A DNA stretch of 64,000 nucleotides from Thermococcus alcaliphilus (GTDB lineage: Archaea > Methanobacteriota_B > Thermococci > Thermococcales > Thermococcaceae), in contig NZ_JAMXLV010000023.1 in assembly GCF_024054535.1 (NCBI RefSeq), positions 1 to 64,000 on the forward strand, written 5' to 3'. Made by a program: the position numbers and the translations under genes. Position 1 is the first letter of the stretch. Every line of letters starts with the position of its first letter. Below are positions 54,330-63,586 of this stretch, one piece after another. The notes beneath the pieces are model-generated. The model was not told the origin of the DNA, ran no database searches, and saw nothing but the letters and a program-made list of their open reading frames with translations.

Positions 54330-55175
54330 ATGGGCTCGAAGCTAGAGAACTATGTAGATCTTAGGTCAGTTTTAAAGTATATTGAAGATAGAAGGCACGA
54401 AGACGGTGGCTATTGCTTTGTTTCCCTGCTAAATGAGACAAACGTAAATGACACCTACTATGCGGTTAAAATCTATGATTTGCTGGACATTGAAATTCCA
54501 GAGAAAGAAAAAACCGTAGAGTTCCTCTATAATTCACTAAAACCCCAACAGGCTGTTGTCGCAATAGCTATGGCAATTGAAGGGCTCGCAATTCTAGGGG
54601 CAAAAGACCTCGCAAAAGAAGGACTTTCACTGGTCTTTGAGAAATATAAACCCCTTGAAGGCAAATTTGCCGTTGGTCTTGGGGGGAGCGAAGAATTCGG
54701 AACTGCAACACCACTTGAAGCAACCTACTGGGTGCTTAGGGCTTTTAAAGCAATAGATTACAAAGTTTCTTCTGAGGAGAGAAGAAAGATAAGGGACTTC
54801 ATTGAAAGCTTTAGAAAAGGGGACGGGTATGGAGTAACGCAGGCAACAACAACCATGACTTATCAAGCGATCTTTTCACTCAATGCACTGGGATATCCAA
54901 TTCCAAAGACGAGACACTTCCACAGGTGCGAAGTTTACGGTGGCTTTACTGAGGTACCTTACTCTCTTCCGCCTTACCTGGAGCCGACATTCTATGCGGT
55001 TAGGGGCTTGAGGCTTATTAACGAAAAACCTCGGTACATAGAACCTCACATAAGGTTCATAAGAGCCCTTCAAAATCCCAATGGGGGCTTTAGAAGGAGT
55101 CTTGAGATGGGGATTTCAAACTTCCAGAACACCTACAGAGCTTTGAGGACACTTGATGATCTTCTGAACTTTTAA
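54330..55175 (+). CDS. Prenyltransferase/squalene-cyclase-repeat (alpha-alpha toroid) protein
   Basis: A 281-residue soluble protein built of repeats of the prenyltransferase-beta/squalene oxidase kind: RRHEDGGYCFV, GLGGSEEFGTATPLEATYW, RKGDGYGVTQATTTMTYQAI and NPNGGFRRSLEMGISNFQNT. A true enzyme would show the zinc ligands of protein prenyltransferases or the DxDD of cyclases; I see neither clearly, so it may be a binding protein. It is the first gene after the fluoride riboswitch, with AGGAGG at 54317-54322. Its role in fluoride response is not known. Confidence 0.75.
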   Translation: MGSKLENYVDLRSVLKYIEDRRHEDGGYCFVSLLNETNVNDTYYAVKIYDLLDIEIPEKEKTVEFLYNSLKPQQAVVAIAMAIEGLAILGAKDLAKEGLSLVFEKYKPLEGKFAVGLGGSEEFGTATPLEATYWVLRAFKAIDYKVSSEERRKIRDFIESFRKGDGYGVTQATTTMTYQAIFSLNALGYPIPKTRHFHRCEVYGGFTEVPYSLPPYLEPTFYAVRGLRLINEKPRYIEPHIRFIRALQNPNGGFRRSLEMGISNFQNTYRALRTLDDLLNF

Positions 55176-55198
55176 TTACTTTTTTAGAGGCGGGAATA

Positions 55199-55927
55199 AT
55201 GGACATTATAGGCGTATACCTCAAAGAAGCTCTTGGCAGGGCTGGCTGTCCTGTATGCTACTTGTTGGACAAATATGAAAAGAGCTCCATAGAGACCATT
55301 CTCTACGAGCATGTAAATGATCCCTTCGTTAGAGAAAAATTTGCAGAAAGCCTTGGTCTCTGTCCATATCATGCATGGAAGCTAAAGGAGATTGCATCAT
55401 CAAATCCACTTTATGGAGGACTTGGAATAGCTGTAATATATGAACATATGCTCTCATTGTATCTTAAAAGCTTACAGAAGGGGGAGAAGATTGAAGAGAA
55501 AGAATGCTATCTCTGTAAGGCTGTAAAGGAGAAGGAGCACGATGTTGTAGAAACATTTGCAGAGCGTTTGAATGAACTTCTCGAGGATTATAAAAATTCG
55601 GAGGCAGTCTTGTGTAAAAGACATTATGAGCTAATTAATTCCCTTCTTGGAGAGGATACTTCCCTGATTGAGTCTTTAAGAGAGATTCAAATTGAAAAAC
55701 TTGAGGGCATCAGGGAAAAAATGAGAAAGTTCATTGAGAAGTTTGACTACCGCTCTAGGGAAGCGCCCACTCAAAAGGAAGCCTTAGCAGTCCTACTGGC
55801 TATTGAGAGCTTGAAAGGCCTTCCGCTAGGGGTAAACTTCGTAAAAAGAGAGAAGACGGGGCATTTTTGGAGGGATTTTAGTTGGCCGTGGAGATTAGAA
55901 TTTCAAAGGAAGAATTCAAAAAGATAA
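55199..55927 (+). CDS. DUF6062-like protein with two CxxC...CxxH units
   Basis: A 242-residue protein with an internal duplication: CPVC (17-20) with LCPYH (C55, H58), and CYLC (103-106) with LCKRH (C139, H142), at nearly the same spacing. This suggests two zinc or other metal sites of Cys3His type. The C-terminus is helical and basic. Second gene of the fluoride operon; the start at 55199 follows GAGGCGGGAATA. The family name is from memory; no function is known to me. Confidence 0.65.
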   Translation: MDIIGVYLKEALGRAGCPVCYLLDKYEKSSIETILYEHVNDPFVREKFAESLGLCPYHAWKLKEIASSNPLYGGLGIAVIYEHMLSLYLKSLQKGEKIEEKECYLCKAVKEKEHDVVETFAERLNELLEDYKNSEAVLCKRHYELINSLLGEDTSLIESLREIQIEKLEGIREKMRKFIEKFDYRSREAPTQKEALAVLLAIESLKGLPLGVNFVKREKTGHFWRDFSWPWRLEFQRKNSKR

Positions 55928-56187
55928 AACGGCAAAAAGAAGATGTACAGAAAAGATTTTACCAGTTGGACAAACTCGAAGCAACTTTGGAAGCCCTTCA
56001 GTTCAAGTTCCTAAGTGAGAAAAAAGAGCACCTTGCGAAAAGACTGGAAGAAATTGAGGAACATTATGAGCAGTTGCTGCTTTTTATTGAACGGGCCAGA
56101 TCCGATAAGGAAGTGATGATGAAACTAAGGGAAATGATAAGTAGAGAAAACAAAGAGCTCAGAAAAGAGTTGGAGGAAAAAGCATGA
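55882..56187 (+). CDS. Coiled-coil hypothetical protein, 101 aa
   Basis: Almost wholly charged and helical (FKKIKRQKEDVQKRFYQLDK, then EHLAKRLEEIEEHYEQLL), with heptad-like spacing. It starts with TTG at 55882 behind GGAGGG, inside the end of the preceding gene, and overlaps the next gene by four bases. It is the third gene of the fluoride operon. No family recognised. Confidence 0.6.
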   Translation: MAVEIRISKEEFKKIKRQKEDVQKRFYQLDKLEATLEALQFKFLSEKKEHLAKRLEEIEEHYEQLLLFIERARSDKEVMMKLREMISRENKELRKELEEKA

Positions 56188-56585
56188 GAATCATTTTAAC
56201 TGCAGGCAATAAGTGGAGAAGGGTAGTTCTTGAGATTCCAGATGATGTATTTAAGAAAATTCAGCACTATAGTGAGAAGTACGGGTTCAGAGTGGAAGAG
56301 AGCATCAAGATAATTTTGAGAGGAGATTTTCTAGAAGAGCCCGAAGGAGATATAGAGAAGCTCAAAGAGGAGGTTAACCAGCTCCAGCAGAAACTTTATG
56401 AGATTGAAGGAAAATGGGCATCGCTGAAGTTCACTTCTTATGGGATTGCTGCAGACAATAAAAATCTGGCAATACAGCTTTCCGGGCTGATAGCTGAAAA
56501 TAAAAGACTCAGGAAAGTTCTAAGAAGAGAAGAAAAGGACTACACGTCGATAGAAAAGCTCATCCGTTACTACCTAGGGTTGTGA
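56184..56585 (+). CDS. Hypothetical protein with N-terminal RHH-like segment and coiled coil, 133 aa
   Basis: The first 45 residues (RRVVLEIPDDVFKKIQHYSE) read as a strand followed by two helices, like a ribbon-helix-helix DNA-binding fold. A coiled coil follows (EKLKEEVNQLQQKLYEIEG), then a basic helix (ENKRLRKVLRREEKD). It could be a regulator or a structural partner of its coiled-coil neighbours. Fourth gene of the fluoride operon, overlapping the third. Confidence 0.6.
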   Translation: MRIILTAGNKWRRVVLEIPDDVFKKIQHYSEKYGFRVEESIKIILRGDFLEEPEGDIEKLKEEVNQLQQKLYEIEGKWASLKFTSYGIAADNKNLAIQLSGLIAENKRLRKVLRREEKDYTSIEKLIRYYLGL

Positions 56586-56589
56586 GATA

Positions 56590-56930
56590 ATGGAGAAGCT
56601 TAAACGTGATGTGCACATGCTCTATGAAAAGTACAAGGAGATAATAGCCGATCAGAAAAAGCTTTTAAATGCGCTTAGTGAGCTAACTGGGAAGAGTTTT
56701 GAAGCTCTGACAGAGCTTTACTTGGATATTGACGAAAGCGACGAGTTGAGATTAAGAGCATTGTTTGCCTCACTCGTTTACAAAATACACGAAGCATGGA
56801 ACGCTAATCGGATGATTTCAATGCAGATAATGGGTTACAATGCAGATAGAAAGTTGAGAGGGGAAAAGACTATTGGGGAAGACATAGAATGCCTTGTGGA
56901 TAAATACTTAGGAATAGGAGGCAGGAAAAA

Positions 56931-56934
<4 letters not shown>
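56590..56934 (+). CDS. Helical hypothetical protein, 114 aa
   Basis: An all-helical soluble protein (DVHMLYEKYKEIIADQKKLL, DIDESDELRLRALFASLVYK). It follows the preceding stop by four bases and overlaps crcB by four. Fifth gene of the fluoride operon. No family recognised; the tight coupling to crcB is the only clue. Confidence 0.6.
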
Positions 56935-57687
<753 letters not shown>

Positions 57688-57782
57688 GTTTGTGCATCGT
57701 TTTAATTCTTGTTACTAATCCAGTTCATTAAAAATTTATTAACAACAATTTTATAAAGCTCTTTACCGTAACTAAAGCCGCC

Positions 57783-58355
57783 ATGATGAGCATTAATTTT
57801 GCAATGTTATTTGTTGCGAAAGATGTCATCGGGGAGGACACTTACCTTGTTCTTTTCTATATTCCGTTTGCTTTTGGAATACTGAAGAACTTTCTTGAGA
57901 TTTTCGTTTCTAAGGATAAGCAAAAGGTGAGTGATAAGCAGCTTCCTCCTGGTGCATACCTCTATCCTTCGCTTGACATTGATCACCTCGTCACTGAGGT
58001 TCTTAGAGATAGGAAGCCGGTAGCAGTCGTTAGAAATCCTCACCTTTTCGAGAAGTATGAGCTCCCCTTTGTGTGGTTGAGCAAAGTGAGAAAAGAGAAT
58101 GCAGTCAGCCCAACTCACCTTGAAAAGATTCTTCACTGGGCGGTGACGACAGTTACAAGCGAAGATGCCTTGATTATTGATGGAATTGAATACCTTATCC
58201 TGGAGAACGGGTTTGAGCCTGTTTTTAGATTCCTCGTTAATTTGAAAGATCAAATTCTCCTTAAAAACTCGGTTCTTGTCCTTGTAGTTGATGAAAGAGC
58301 CCTAGAAGAAAAGCATGCTTTTCTCCTGCAGAGGGAGTTTAAAAAGATCCTCTAA
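57783..58355 (+). CDS. DUF835-like protein with N-terminal hydrophobic segment
   Basis: A 190-residue protein with a hydrophobic N-terminus (FAMLFVAKDVIG ... LVLFYIPFAFGI) and a soluble domain (PPGAYLYPSLDIDHLVTEVL, LIIDGIEYLILENGF, SVLVLVVDE) with the DUF835 pattern found in archaeal signalling proteins. That domain resembles a KaiC-like fold without the P-loop. A TATA box (TTTTATAAAG, near 57750) and no ribosome site imply a leaderless transcript. ATG at 57786 is also possible. Confidence 0.7.
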   Translation: MMSINFAMLFVAKDVIGEDTYLVLFYIPFAFGILKNFLEIFVSKDKQKVSDKQLPPGAYLYPSLDIDHLVTEVLRDRKPVAVVRNPHLFEKYELPFVWLSKVRKENAVSPTHLEKILHWAVTTVTSEDALIIDGIEYLILENGFEPVFRFLVNLKDQILLKNSVLVLVVDERALEEKHAFLLQREFKKIL

Positions 58356-58403
58356 AACAGCAACCTTAAATATTCTCCCTTCCAAACTTTCTCGGTGAGT
58401 GAA

Positions 58404-59621
58404 ATGCTTCATCACGTAAAGCTTATATATGCAACAAAGAGCCGGAAACTTGTTGGAAAGAAGATAGTACTCGCCATACCGGGAAGCATAGCGGCTGTGG
58501 AGTGTGTCAAGCTTGCGAGAGAGCTCATAAGGCATGGAGCTGAAGTTCATGCGGTTATGAGTGAAAATGCTCAGAAGATAATTCATCCTTATGCCATGGA
58601 GTTTGCCACAGGCAACAAGGTTATCACGGAGATCACGGGTTTTGTTGAACATGTTGAGCTTGCTGGAGAGCATGAGAACAAGGCAGATTTAGTTTTGGTA
58701 TGCCCCGCAACAGCCAACACTATTTCAAAAATAGCCTGCGGAATTGACGATACTCCCGTCACTACAGTAGTAACAACTGCCTTTGCCCATACACCAATAA
58801 TGATTGCTCCAGCAATGCACTCGACAATGTACGATCATCCAATAGTTAAGGAGAACATAGAGAAGCTCAAAAAGCTTGGAGTCGAGTTTATCGGGCCGAG
58901 ATTTGAAGAGGGAAAAGCCAAGGTAGCAAGCATCGATGAGATTGTTTATCGCGTGATTAAAAAGCTCCACAAGAAGGATCTTGTTGGGAAAAGAGTTCTC
59001 GTAACTGCTGGGGCAACGAGAGAATACATCGACCCGATAAGGTTTATTACAAACCGGAGCAGTGGAAAGATGGGGGTGGCTATTGCTGAAGAGGCTGATT
59101 TTAGAGGAGCTGAAGTGACCCTCATAAAAACCAAAGGAAGTGTGCCAAGTTTTGTGGAGAATCAGATTGAAGTTGAAACCGTTGAAGAGATGCTTGAAGC
59201 TATAGAGAAAGAACTTTCAAGTAAAAAATACGATGTTGTGGTTTTAGCAGCAGCTGTTAGCGACTTCACCCCTAAGGAGAAAGCGAGGAAGAAGATAAAG
59301 AGCGGTCAGTCCTTAGTTCTCGAGCTCGTCCCAACGCCGAAGATAATCCAGAGGGTCAAGGAAATCCAACCTGATGTCTTTTTGGTGGGTTTCAAAGCGG
59401 AATACGGTGTTAGTGAAGAAGAGCTAATCGAGCAGGCAAGGAAGCAAATAGAAAAGGCGAAGAGCGATGTGGTAATAGCTAACAGGGGAGAGGTTGCCTT
59501 CGAGAGTGAAGTGAACGAAGTCTACTGGGTAACCAAAGAAGGTTATGAGAAATTCCCACTAATGAGCAAAAAGGAGCTGGCAGAGAAGATATGGGACAAG
59601 ATTGTAGGGAGTTTAGAGTAG
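58404..59621 (+). CDS. coaBC: Bifunctional phosphopantothenoylcysteine decarboxylase / phosphopantothenate-cysteine ligase
   Basis: Two steps of coenzyme A synthesis. The CoaC flavoprotein domain (about 1-185) shows IPGSIAAVECVKLARELIRHG, ATANTISKIACGIDD, the catalytic Cys-free PAMHSTMYDHP region and VEFIGPRF. The CoaB domain (about 190-405) shows VLVTAGATREYIDPIRFITN and SSGKMGVAIAEEA. ATG at 58404 follows GGTGAGTGA, which itself contains an in-frame GTG. It fits with the aspartate decarboxylase at 10.8 kb supplying beta-alanine. Confidence 0.94.
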   Translation: MLHHVKLIYATKSRKLVGKKIVLAIPGSIAAVECVKLARELIRHGAEVHAVMSENAQKIIHPYAMEFATGNKVITEITGFVEHVELAGEHENKADLVLVCPATANTISKIACGIDDTPVTTVVTTAFAHTPIMIAPAMHSTMYDHPIVKENIEKLKKLGVEFIGPRFEEGKAKVASIDEIVYRVIKKLHKKDLVGKRVLVTAGATREYIDPIRFITNRSSGKMGVAIAEEADFRGAEVTLIKTKGSVPSFVENQIEVETVEEMLEAIEKELSSKKYDVVVLAAAVSDFTPKEKARKKIKSGQSLVLELVPTPKIIQRVKEIQPDVFLVGFKAEYGVSEEELIEQARKQIEKAKSDVVIANRGEVAFESEVNEVYWVTKEGYEKFPLMSKKELAEKIWDKIVGSLE

Positions 59622-60302
59622 ATCAGGCTCTGAAGTTGCTGGCAAGAAAACAATCCTGTTGGGAGTGATTGTATAATACCATGACCTCAGGTTGTACTCG
59701 ACGAAGGCACTTCTAATTACTGTGAGCTTTCTTTTAATTTCATTTTCTTTAACCTCTATTCCAAACTTGAAGAGGTTAAGGGAGAAACTGTTTACTATTT
59801 CCACGATGTTTTCTGGGAATATTTTGACATTGAAGGTTATAAGGATGTTATTGTTTTTACCCTTCGAGAGAACCCTAATGAGTGCTGGAATGATTACGAC
59901 AAGCTCATCGGGATATTTGACTCCGTAGAGATCGAGACCCAAAACAAGGAATAGAGTATTGCTTTTTGTGCCCAAATTTGACCTAGTTCTGCCTACAATA
60001 ATCTCAGCATCCTTTGTTTTGATGAGAAGATTTGGATTTAGTTCCTCTTCAAGAAATGGATTCACAGATATTAGGTATGCATCTTTAAAGACCTCGTTAG
60101 CATCTTTGTACACCGACTTCAGGTACTTTAAGACGGAAACATATGCATCTTGAAAAGAGATTACTACAAGCTCCTCGTACTCCCCTCTCAGTCTCTTTAT
60201 TAAGTGGTAAAGCACGCTCTCGATATCGCTGCCTATCTCATAGTTAAGGAGCGTTGGAGTTACCCTTTTTGATGCTGCAGTCATTAGCTCTAAAGGGTCC
60301 AT
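59613..60302 (-). CDS. Hypothetical protein of the KaiC-like cluster (229 aa)
   Basis: A soluble alpha/beta protein (ELVVISFQDAYVSVLKYL, TLFLVLGLDLYGVKYPDE, NNILITFNVKIF). Strand order and the final RIVFLPATSEPDLL resemble a RecA/KaiC-like fold that has lost its Walker motifs. ATG at 60302 follows GGTGA; a GTG at 60311 lies inside that site. Third gene of the KaiC operon. It overlaps the coaBC end by nine bases, tail to tail. Confidence 0.65.
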   Translation of the reverse strand: MDPLELMTAASKRVTPTLLNYEIGSDIESVLYHLIKRLRGEYEELVVISFQDAYVSVLKYLKSVYKDANEVFKDAYLISVNPFLEEELNPNLLIKTKDAEIIVGRTRSNLGTKSNTLFLVLGLDLYGVKYPDELVVIIPALIRVLSKGKNNNILITFNVKIFPENIVEIVNSFSLNLFKFGIEVKENEIKRKLTVIRSAFVEYNLRSWYYTITPNRIVFLPATSEPDLL

Positions 60303-60303
60303 T

Positions 60304-60603
60304 CTATTCACCGTAAATCTTGCGTATCTGTTCCACTAATTCTTCTAAAGAATTGACTTCTCCTTCCTCTCCAAGACGCCCTTTGAGTTTGTTTATGATT
60401 ACCATTTCCAGTAATCTAGCACTGTACTCACCAAAAAGCTTTGAAACAGCATCTTTGAATTCTTTTGGATTCTCATATGCTACCTCAAGACCTTTATTCA
60501 AAGTCGCCCTAAGGTGGGCCTCTAAAACCGACTCCAGCCCCGGAGCTACCTCCCTAAGGGCTGCAGAAATTGCTTTAGCCAAAATTTCTTCACCTTTATT
60601 CAT
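60304..60603 (-). CDS. Small helical protein of the KaiC-like cluster (99 aa)
   Basis: An all-helical acidic protein: EEILAKAISAALREVAPGLE, NPKEFKDAVSKLFGEYSA and SLEELVEQIRKIYGE. I chose ATG at 60603 with GGGGGT eight bases upstream; the longer frame to 60633 lies inside the KaiC-like gene. It overlaps the KaiC-like stop and ends two bases before the next gene's start, so the three are tightly coupled. Possibly an adaptor of the ATPase. Confidence 0.65.
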   Translation of the reverse strand: MNKGEEILAKAISAALREVAPGLESVLEAHLRATLNKGLEVAYENPKEFKDAVSKLFGEYSARLLEMVIINKLKGRLGEEGEVNSLEELVEQIRKIYGE

Positions 60604-61957
60604 AAATCTCAACCCCCTTATCGGTGATCTCATATCTGTGTATTTTTCTTGAATGATTTGATCCTCTCGCTTTTACAATTGCCATTTTCCGCTCTATGTT
60701 CCCGTTTCTTACTTGGTACTTGAGCCCTATTATAACATCAACCATGGTGCTCGCTCCCGTAAATGGCACAACCTCAAAGCTGGTCTCTTCATTTAACGTG
60801 AAGTAAGTGGTTACTCTGTTTGCTTTCGTCAGTAAATTAAGATACCTGATCATTTTTGCAAGTTCTTTCTCTTCCATATGCTGCCTCAATGCGGTTAAGC
60901 TGTCTATCACCAACACTTCTGGTTTGAGCTTTTCTATTATCTCCCTAATTTTTAGGAAGGTATATACGGGGGTTTTGCTTTCTGGAATCCAAGTAAAGAT
61001 TTTGAGATTATTAGTTAGGGCTTCGTCTATTGGCATACCGTAGTTTTTGGCTGCCCTTATTATCTGGTCTATTGGTTCCTCAAAGGCAAGGTATACTGCC
61101 TTTCTTCCCTGTAATGCATTGGCTATAGCAAAGTGCAGAGAGAAAGTGGTTTTTCCAGTTCCCGTCATGCCAACAAGTAGTACATTTGCCCCCTTGTATA
61201 TTCCTCCATCGAGCATTTCATCGAGCTTTTCTATCCCAGTTGTAATCTTCTCTACCGTGTACTCCATCTCTTCTCTCTTGAGCTCGGGAACTGCTAAGAA
61301 TTCAATTCCATTCTGGGTTATCACGTACTCATACTGTGGCTTTTCGACGCTTCTTCTTCTCATTTTTGGGATTTCCATTATCCTTCTTGTAACTTCCCCA
61401 AAGGACTCATAGCGGAGTATAACAACCCCATCAACGACGAATTCCTCAACGCCATATCCTATTTTTTCGGTTCCTATTGGTTTTTCGGCAATTAGAAGGG
61501 CTGTTGAGTTGTAAGCTTTTATAAATCTCCCAAGCATCGTGTGAAGGAATACTCTTGTTCTCTCGATACCTAAGACCTGAGCGAAGACACTTATAGGGTC
61601 AATAACAATCCTTTTTGGTTGAAACTTCACTATTTCATTCATTAAAAGTTCTATCTCGTTTTCTATGGTCTCCTCGCTTACAGTAACAAGGTCTACAAAT
61701 TTAAACAGCCCCTTATTTTCGAGTTCTTCGAAATCCATCCCAAATTGTCTCATTGATTCATAGAACTCGCTCTTGGTTTCTGCAAGTGAGATATAGACTC
61801 CTTTCTCTCCAAATTTCTTGGCACCGTTGTATATGAAAGTTGCTGAGAATATAGTCTTCCCTGCTCCTGGCTCTCCGGCAACCAAGACTAAAGAGCCATC
61901 CGGAAAGCCGTCTTTGAGGATATGCTCATCAAAATATTCAATTCCCGTTCTGCTCAT
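60596..61957 (-). CDS. Tandem RecA-domain KaiC-like ATPase
   Basis: A 453-residue RAD55/KaiC-family protein with two complete RecA domains. Domain 1 has Walker A GEPGAGKT (28-35) and a Walker B-like KRIVIDPISVF. Domain 2 has Walker A GMTGTGKT (about 260) and Walker B EVLVIDSLTALRQH. The C-terminus reads VRNGNIERKMAIVKARGSNH. Such archaeal proteins act in signalling or motility, not clocks. ATG at 61957 follows GGTGGGTAGAA. It is divergent from the protein at 62084. Confidence 0.88.
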   Translation of the reverse strand: MSRTGIEYFDEHILKDGFPDGSLVLVAGEPGAGKTIFSATFIYNGAKKFGEKGVYISLAETKSEFYESMRQFGMDFEELENKGLFKFVDLVTVSEETIENEIELLMNEIVKFQPKRIVIDPISVFAQVLGIERTRVFLHTMLGRFIKAYNSTALLIAEKPIGTEKIGYGVEEFVVDGVVILRYESFGEVTRRIMEIPKMRRRSVEKPQYEYVITQNGIEFLAVPELKREEMEYTVEKITTGIEKLDEMLDGGIYKGANVLLVGMTGTGKTTFSLHFAIANALQGRKAVYLAFEEPIDQIIRAAKNYGMPIDEALTNNLKIFTWIPESKTPVYTFLKIREIIEKLKPEVLVIDSLTALRQHMEEKELAKMIRYLNLLTKANRVTTYFTLNEETSFEVVPFTGASTMVDVIIGLKYQVRNGNIERKMAIVKARGSNHSRKIHRYEITDKGVEIYE

Positions 61958-62049
61958 TTCTACCCACCAATGAACTTTTTTCCCAAAATATTTAAGCGTT
62001 TCTTTAGAGGTGCGTATTGTGCGAAAATTTTTTAAAGATTAAGTAATAG

Positions 62050-62062
62050 TAACATAATGTTA
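62050..62062. promoter_or_regulatory. Palindrome TAACAT-A-ATGTTA in the divergent KaiC promoter region
   Basis: A perfect 13-base palindrome about 20 bases before the ATG at 62084 and near the likely RNA start set by a TTTTTTAAAGATT element at about 62029-62041. Its position suits a repressor site for the rightward gene. Confidence 0.45.
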
Positions 62063-62083
62063 TTATAAGTATGGGTGAGAGAG

Positions 62084-62842
62084 ATGGCTCCAAAGAGCGA
62101 ACGTGGAGTTGTGGGAAGTATTTTTCGCGAGAGCATACCTAACGGATCCATCTTAACCATAGTGTACGACGCTTACTCATCTGCATGGATGCTGAGCTTT
62201 GCAATACTTAAAAAAGAACTTTGGAGGAGCTTTGGAATAATATCCAACTACAACTTTCCATTTCAAGGTTTGTGCAGGGCTGCAAAGCAGGTTGGCTTGG
62301 ATATTGAGAAGGAGCTCTTAAATAGTAACCTTGCCGTTATAGATGTTTTTGGCTCGAAGTACAATGTTAGGTATGAAAAGAGAAACGTGTTCTACCTCGA
62401 TTCCGTCTCGCCTGAGCTCATAAATCCAAAGATAGATTTGATATACGCAGAGAACATCAAGCCCATGATAAAAGGCAGGAGAGTTATAAGGCTTATCAAC
62501 ACCCTTGATGGCGCTGCTTTAATGCTTGGGGAAATGGAAACACTTAAGCTGTTAAACCAAACAATTGCCCAAAGATCTAAGGACATGCCGGATTCAATTC
62601 TCATATTACCGATAAATAAGGACGTTGTCTCGCAGAAATTTATCGGATGGGTTGCGGGAGTTAGCGACTACGTTATAATAGCCTCTACGAAGCTCGATGA
62701 AAGCGTTGAGGAGAAGATGTACCTTGTGAAATCTCCGGAAGAGGGCTTCACTTCCACGGTTTATCACCTGTGGATTACCGAGGAGAAAAGCCCCGAAAGG
62801 TTGAAAGTGAGAAAGATAGGAGACGGCAAGCCTCAGGAGTAG
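62084..62842 (+). CDS. KaiC-like fold hypothetical protein without Walker motifs (252 aa)
   Basis: Soluble protein with the pattern of a degenerate RecA domain: GSILTIVYDAYSSAWMLSFA at the P-loop position but without GKT, then LAVIDVFGSKYNVRY, IDLIYAENIKPM and a late VSDYVIIASTKLDE. ATG at 62084 follows GGTGAGAG, which contains an in-frame GTG at 62075. Divergent from the KaiC-like operon and probably part of the same system. Confidence 0.65.
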   Translation: MAPKSERGVVGSIFRESIPNGSILTIVYDAYSSAWMLSFAILKKELWRSFGIISNYNFPFQGLCRAAKQVGLDIEKELLNSNLAVIDVFGSKYNVRYEKRNVFYLDSVSPELINPKIDLIYAENIKPMIKGRRVIRLINTLDGAALMLGEMETLKLLNQTIAQRSKDMPDSILILPINKDVVSQKFIGWVAGVSDYVIIASTKLDESVEEKMYLVKSPEEGFTSTVYHLWITEEKSPERLKVRKIGDGKPQE

Positions 62843-62907
62843 ATAGTGGAATTCTTTTTCACAAAAACCTTCATAAGCTTCTGCTCTATTTTTTGCTTGG
62901 TGGTGCT

Positions 62908-63585
62908 ATGAAGAAGATTGGAATAATAGGTGGCACAAGTCCAGAATCTACCCTCTACTACTACAAAAAATACATTGAGATTTCAAGGGAGAAGTTCGAG
63001 CCCTATTTCTTTCCGGAGCTGATAATCTACTCCATAAACTTCAAGGACTTCAAAGACAACCCCGATGGATGGGAAGGCAGAAAGAGAATTCTGATAAATG
63101 CCGCAAAGGCTCTTGAAAAGGCAGGTGCAGAGGTTATTGGAATCTCTGCAAACACTCCACACATTGTTTTTCCAGAAGTTAAGAAAGAGATAAACGCTGA
63201 AATGGTAAGCATAATCGACGCAGTCGCTGAAGAAGCAAAAAGGAGAAACCTCAAGCGGCTCCTTCTCTTGGGAACAAAAACCACGATGACAATGCCCTTT
63301 TACAAAAACGCTTTGGAGGAGAAGGGATTTGAGGTAATCGTTCCGGGAGAAGAGGAAATCGAAGAAATCAACAGGATAATCTTTGAGGAGCTGATGTTTG
63401 AAAACTTCAGAAGCAAAGGATGGCTCATTGAGCTAATTGAAAAGTACGCAAAAGGCAAAAACATTGAAGGCGTTATACTCGGCTGCACTGAGCTTCCCCT
63501 TGCAATAAAGCCGGGGGATGTGAGTGTTGAAGTTTTGGATAGTGCTGAAATTCACATGAGGGCTTTGATAGAGGCTGCTCTCTGA
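62908..63585 (+). CDS. Aspartate/glutamate racemase family protein
   Basis: A 225-residue member of the Asp/Glu racemase superfamily with two similar halves. It begins KKIGIIGGTSPESTLYYYK. The second-half catalytic Cys is present (LGCTELPLAIK, Cys193), but the first-half motif is SANTPH with Ala81 where two-base racemases have Cys (CNTAH). Activity may therefore be one-sided or different. ATG at 62908 follows GGTGGTGCT; the longer frame from 62770 overlaps the preceding gene and is unlikely. Confidence 0.85.
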   Translation: MKKIGIIGGTSPESTLYYYKKYIEISREKFEPYFFPELIIYSINFKDFKDNPDGWEGRKRILINAAKALEKAGAEVIGISANTPHIVFPEVKKEINAEMVSIIDAVAEEAKRRNLKRLLLLGTKTTMTMPFYKNALEEKGFEVIVPGEEEIEEINRIIFEELMFENFRSKGWLIELIEKYAKGKNIEGVILGCTELPLAIKPGDVSVEVLDSAEIHMRALIEAAL

Positions 63586-63586
63586 C

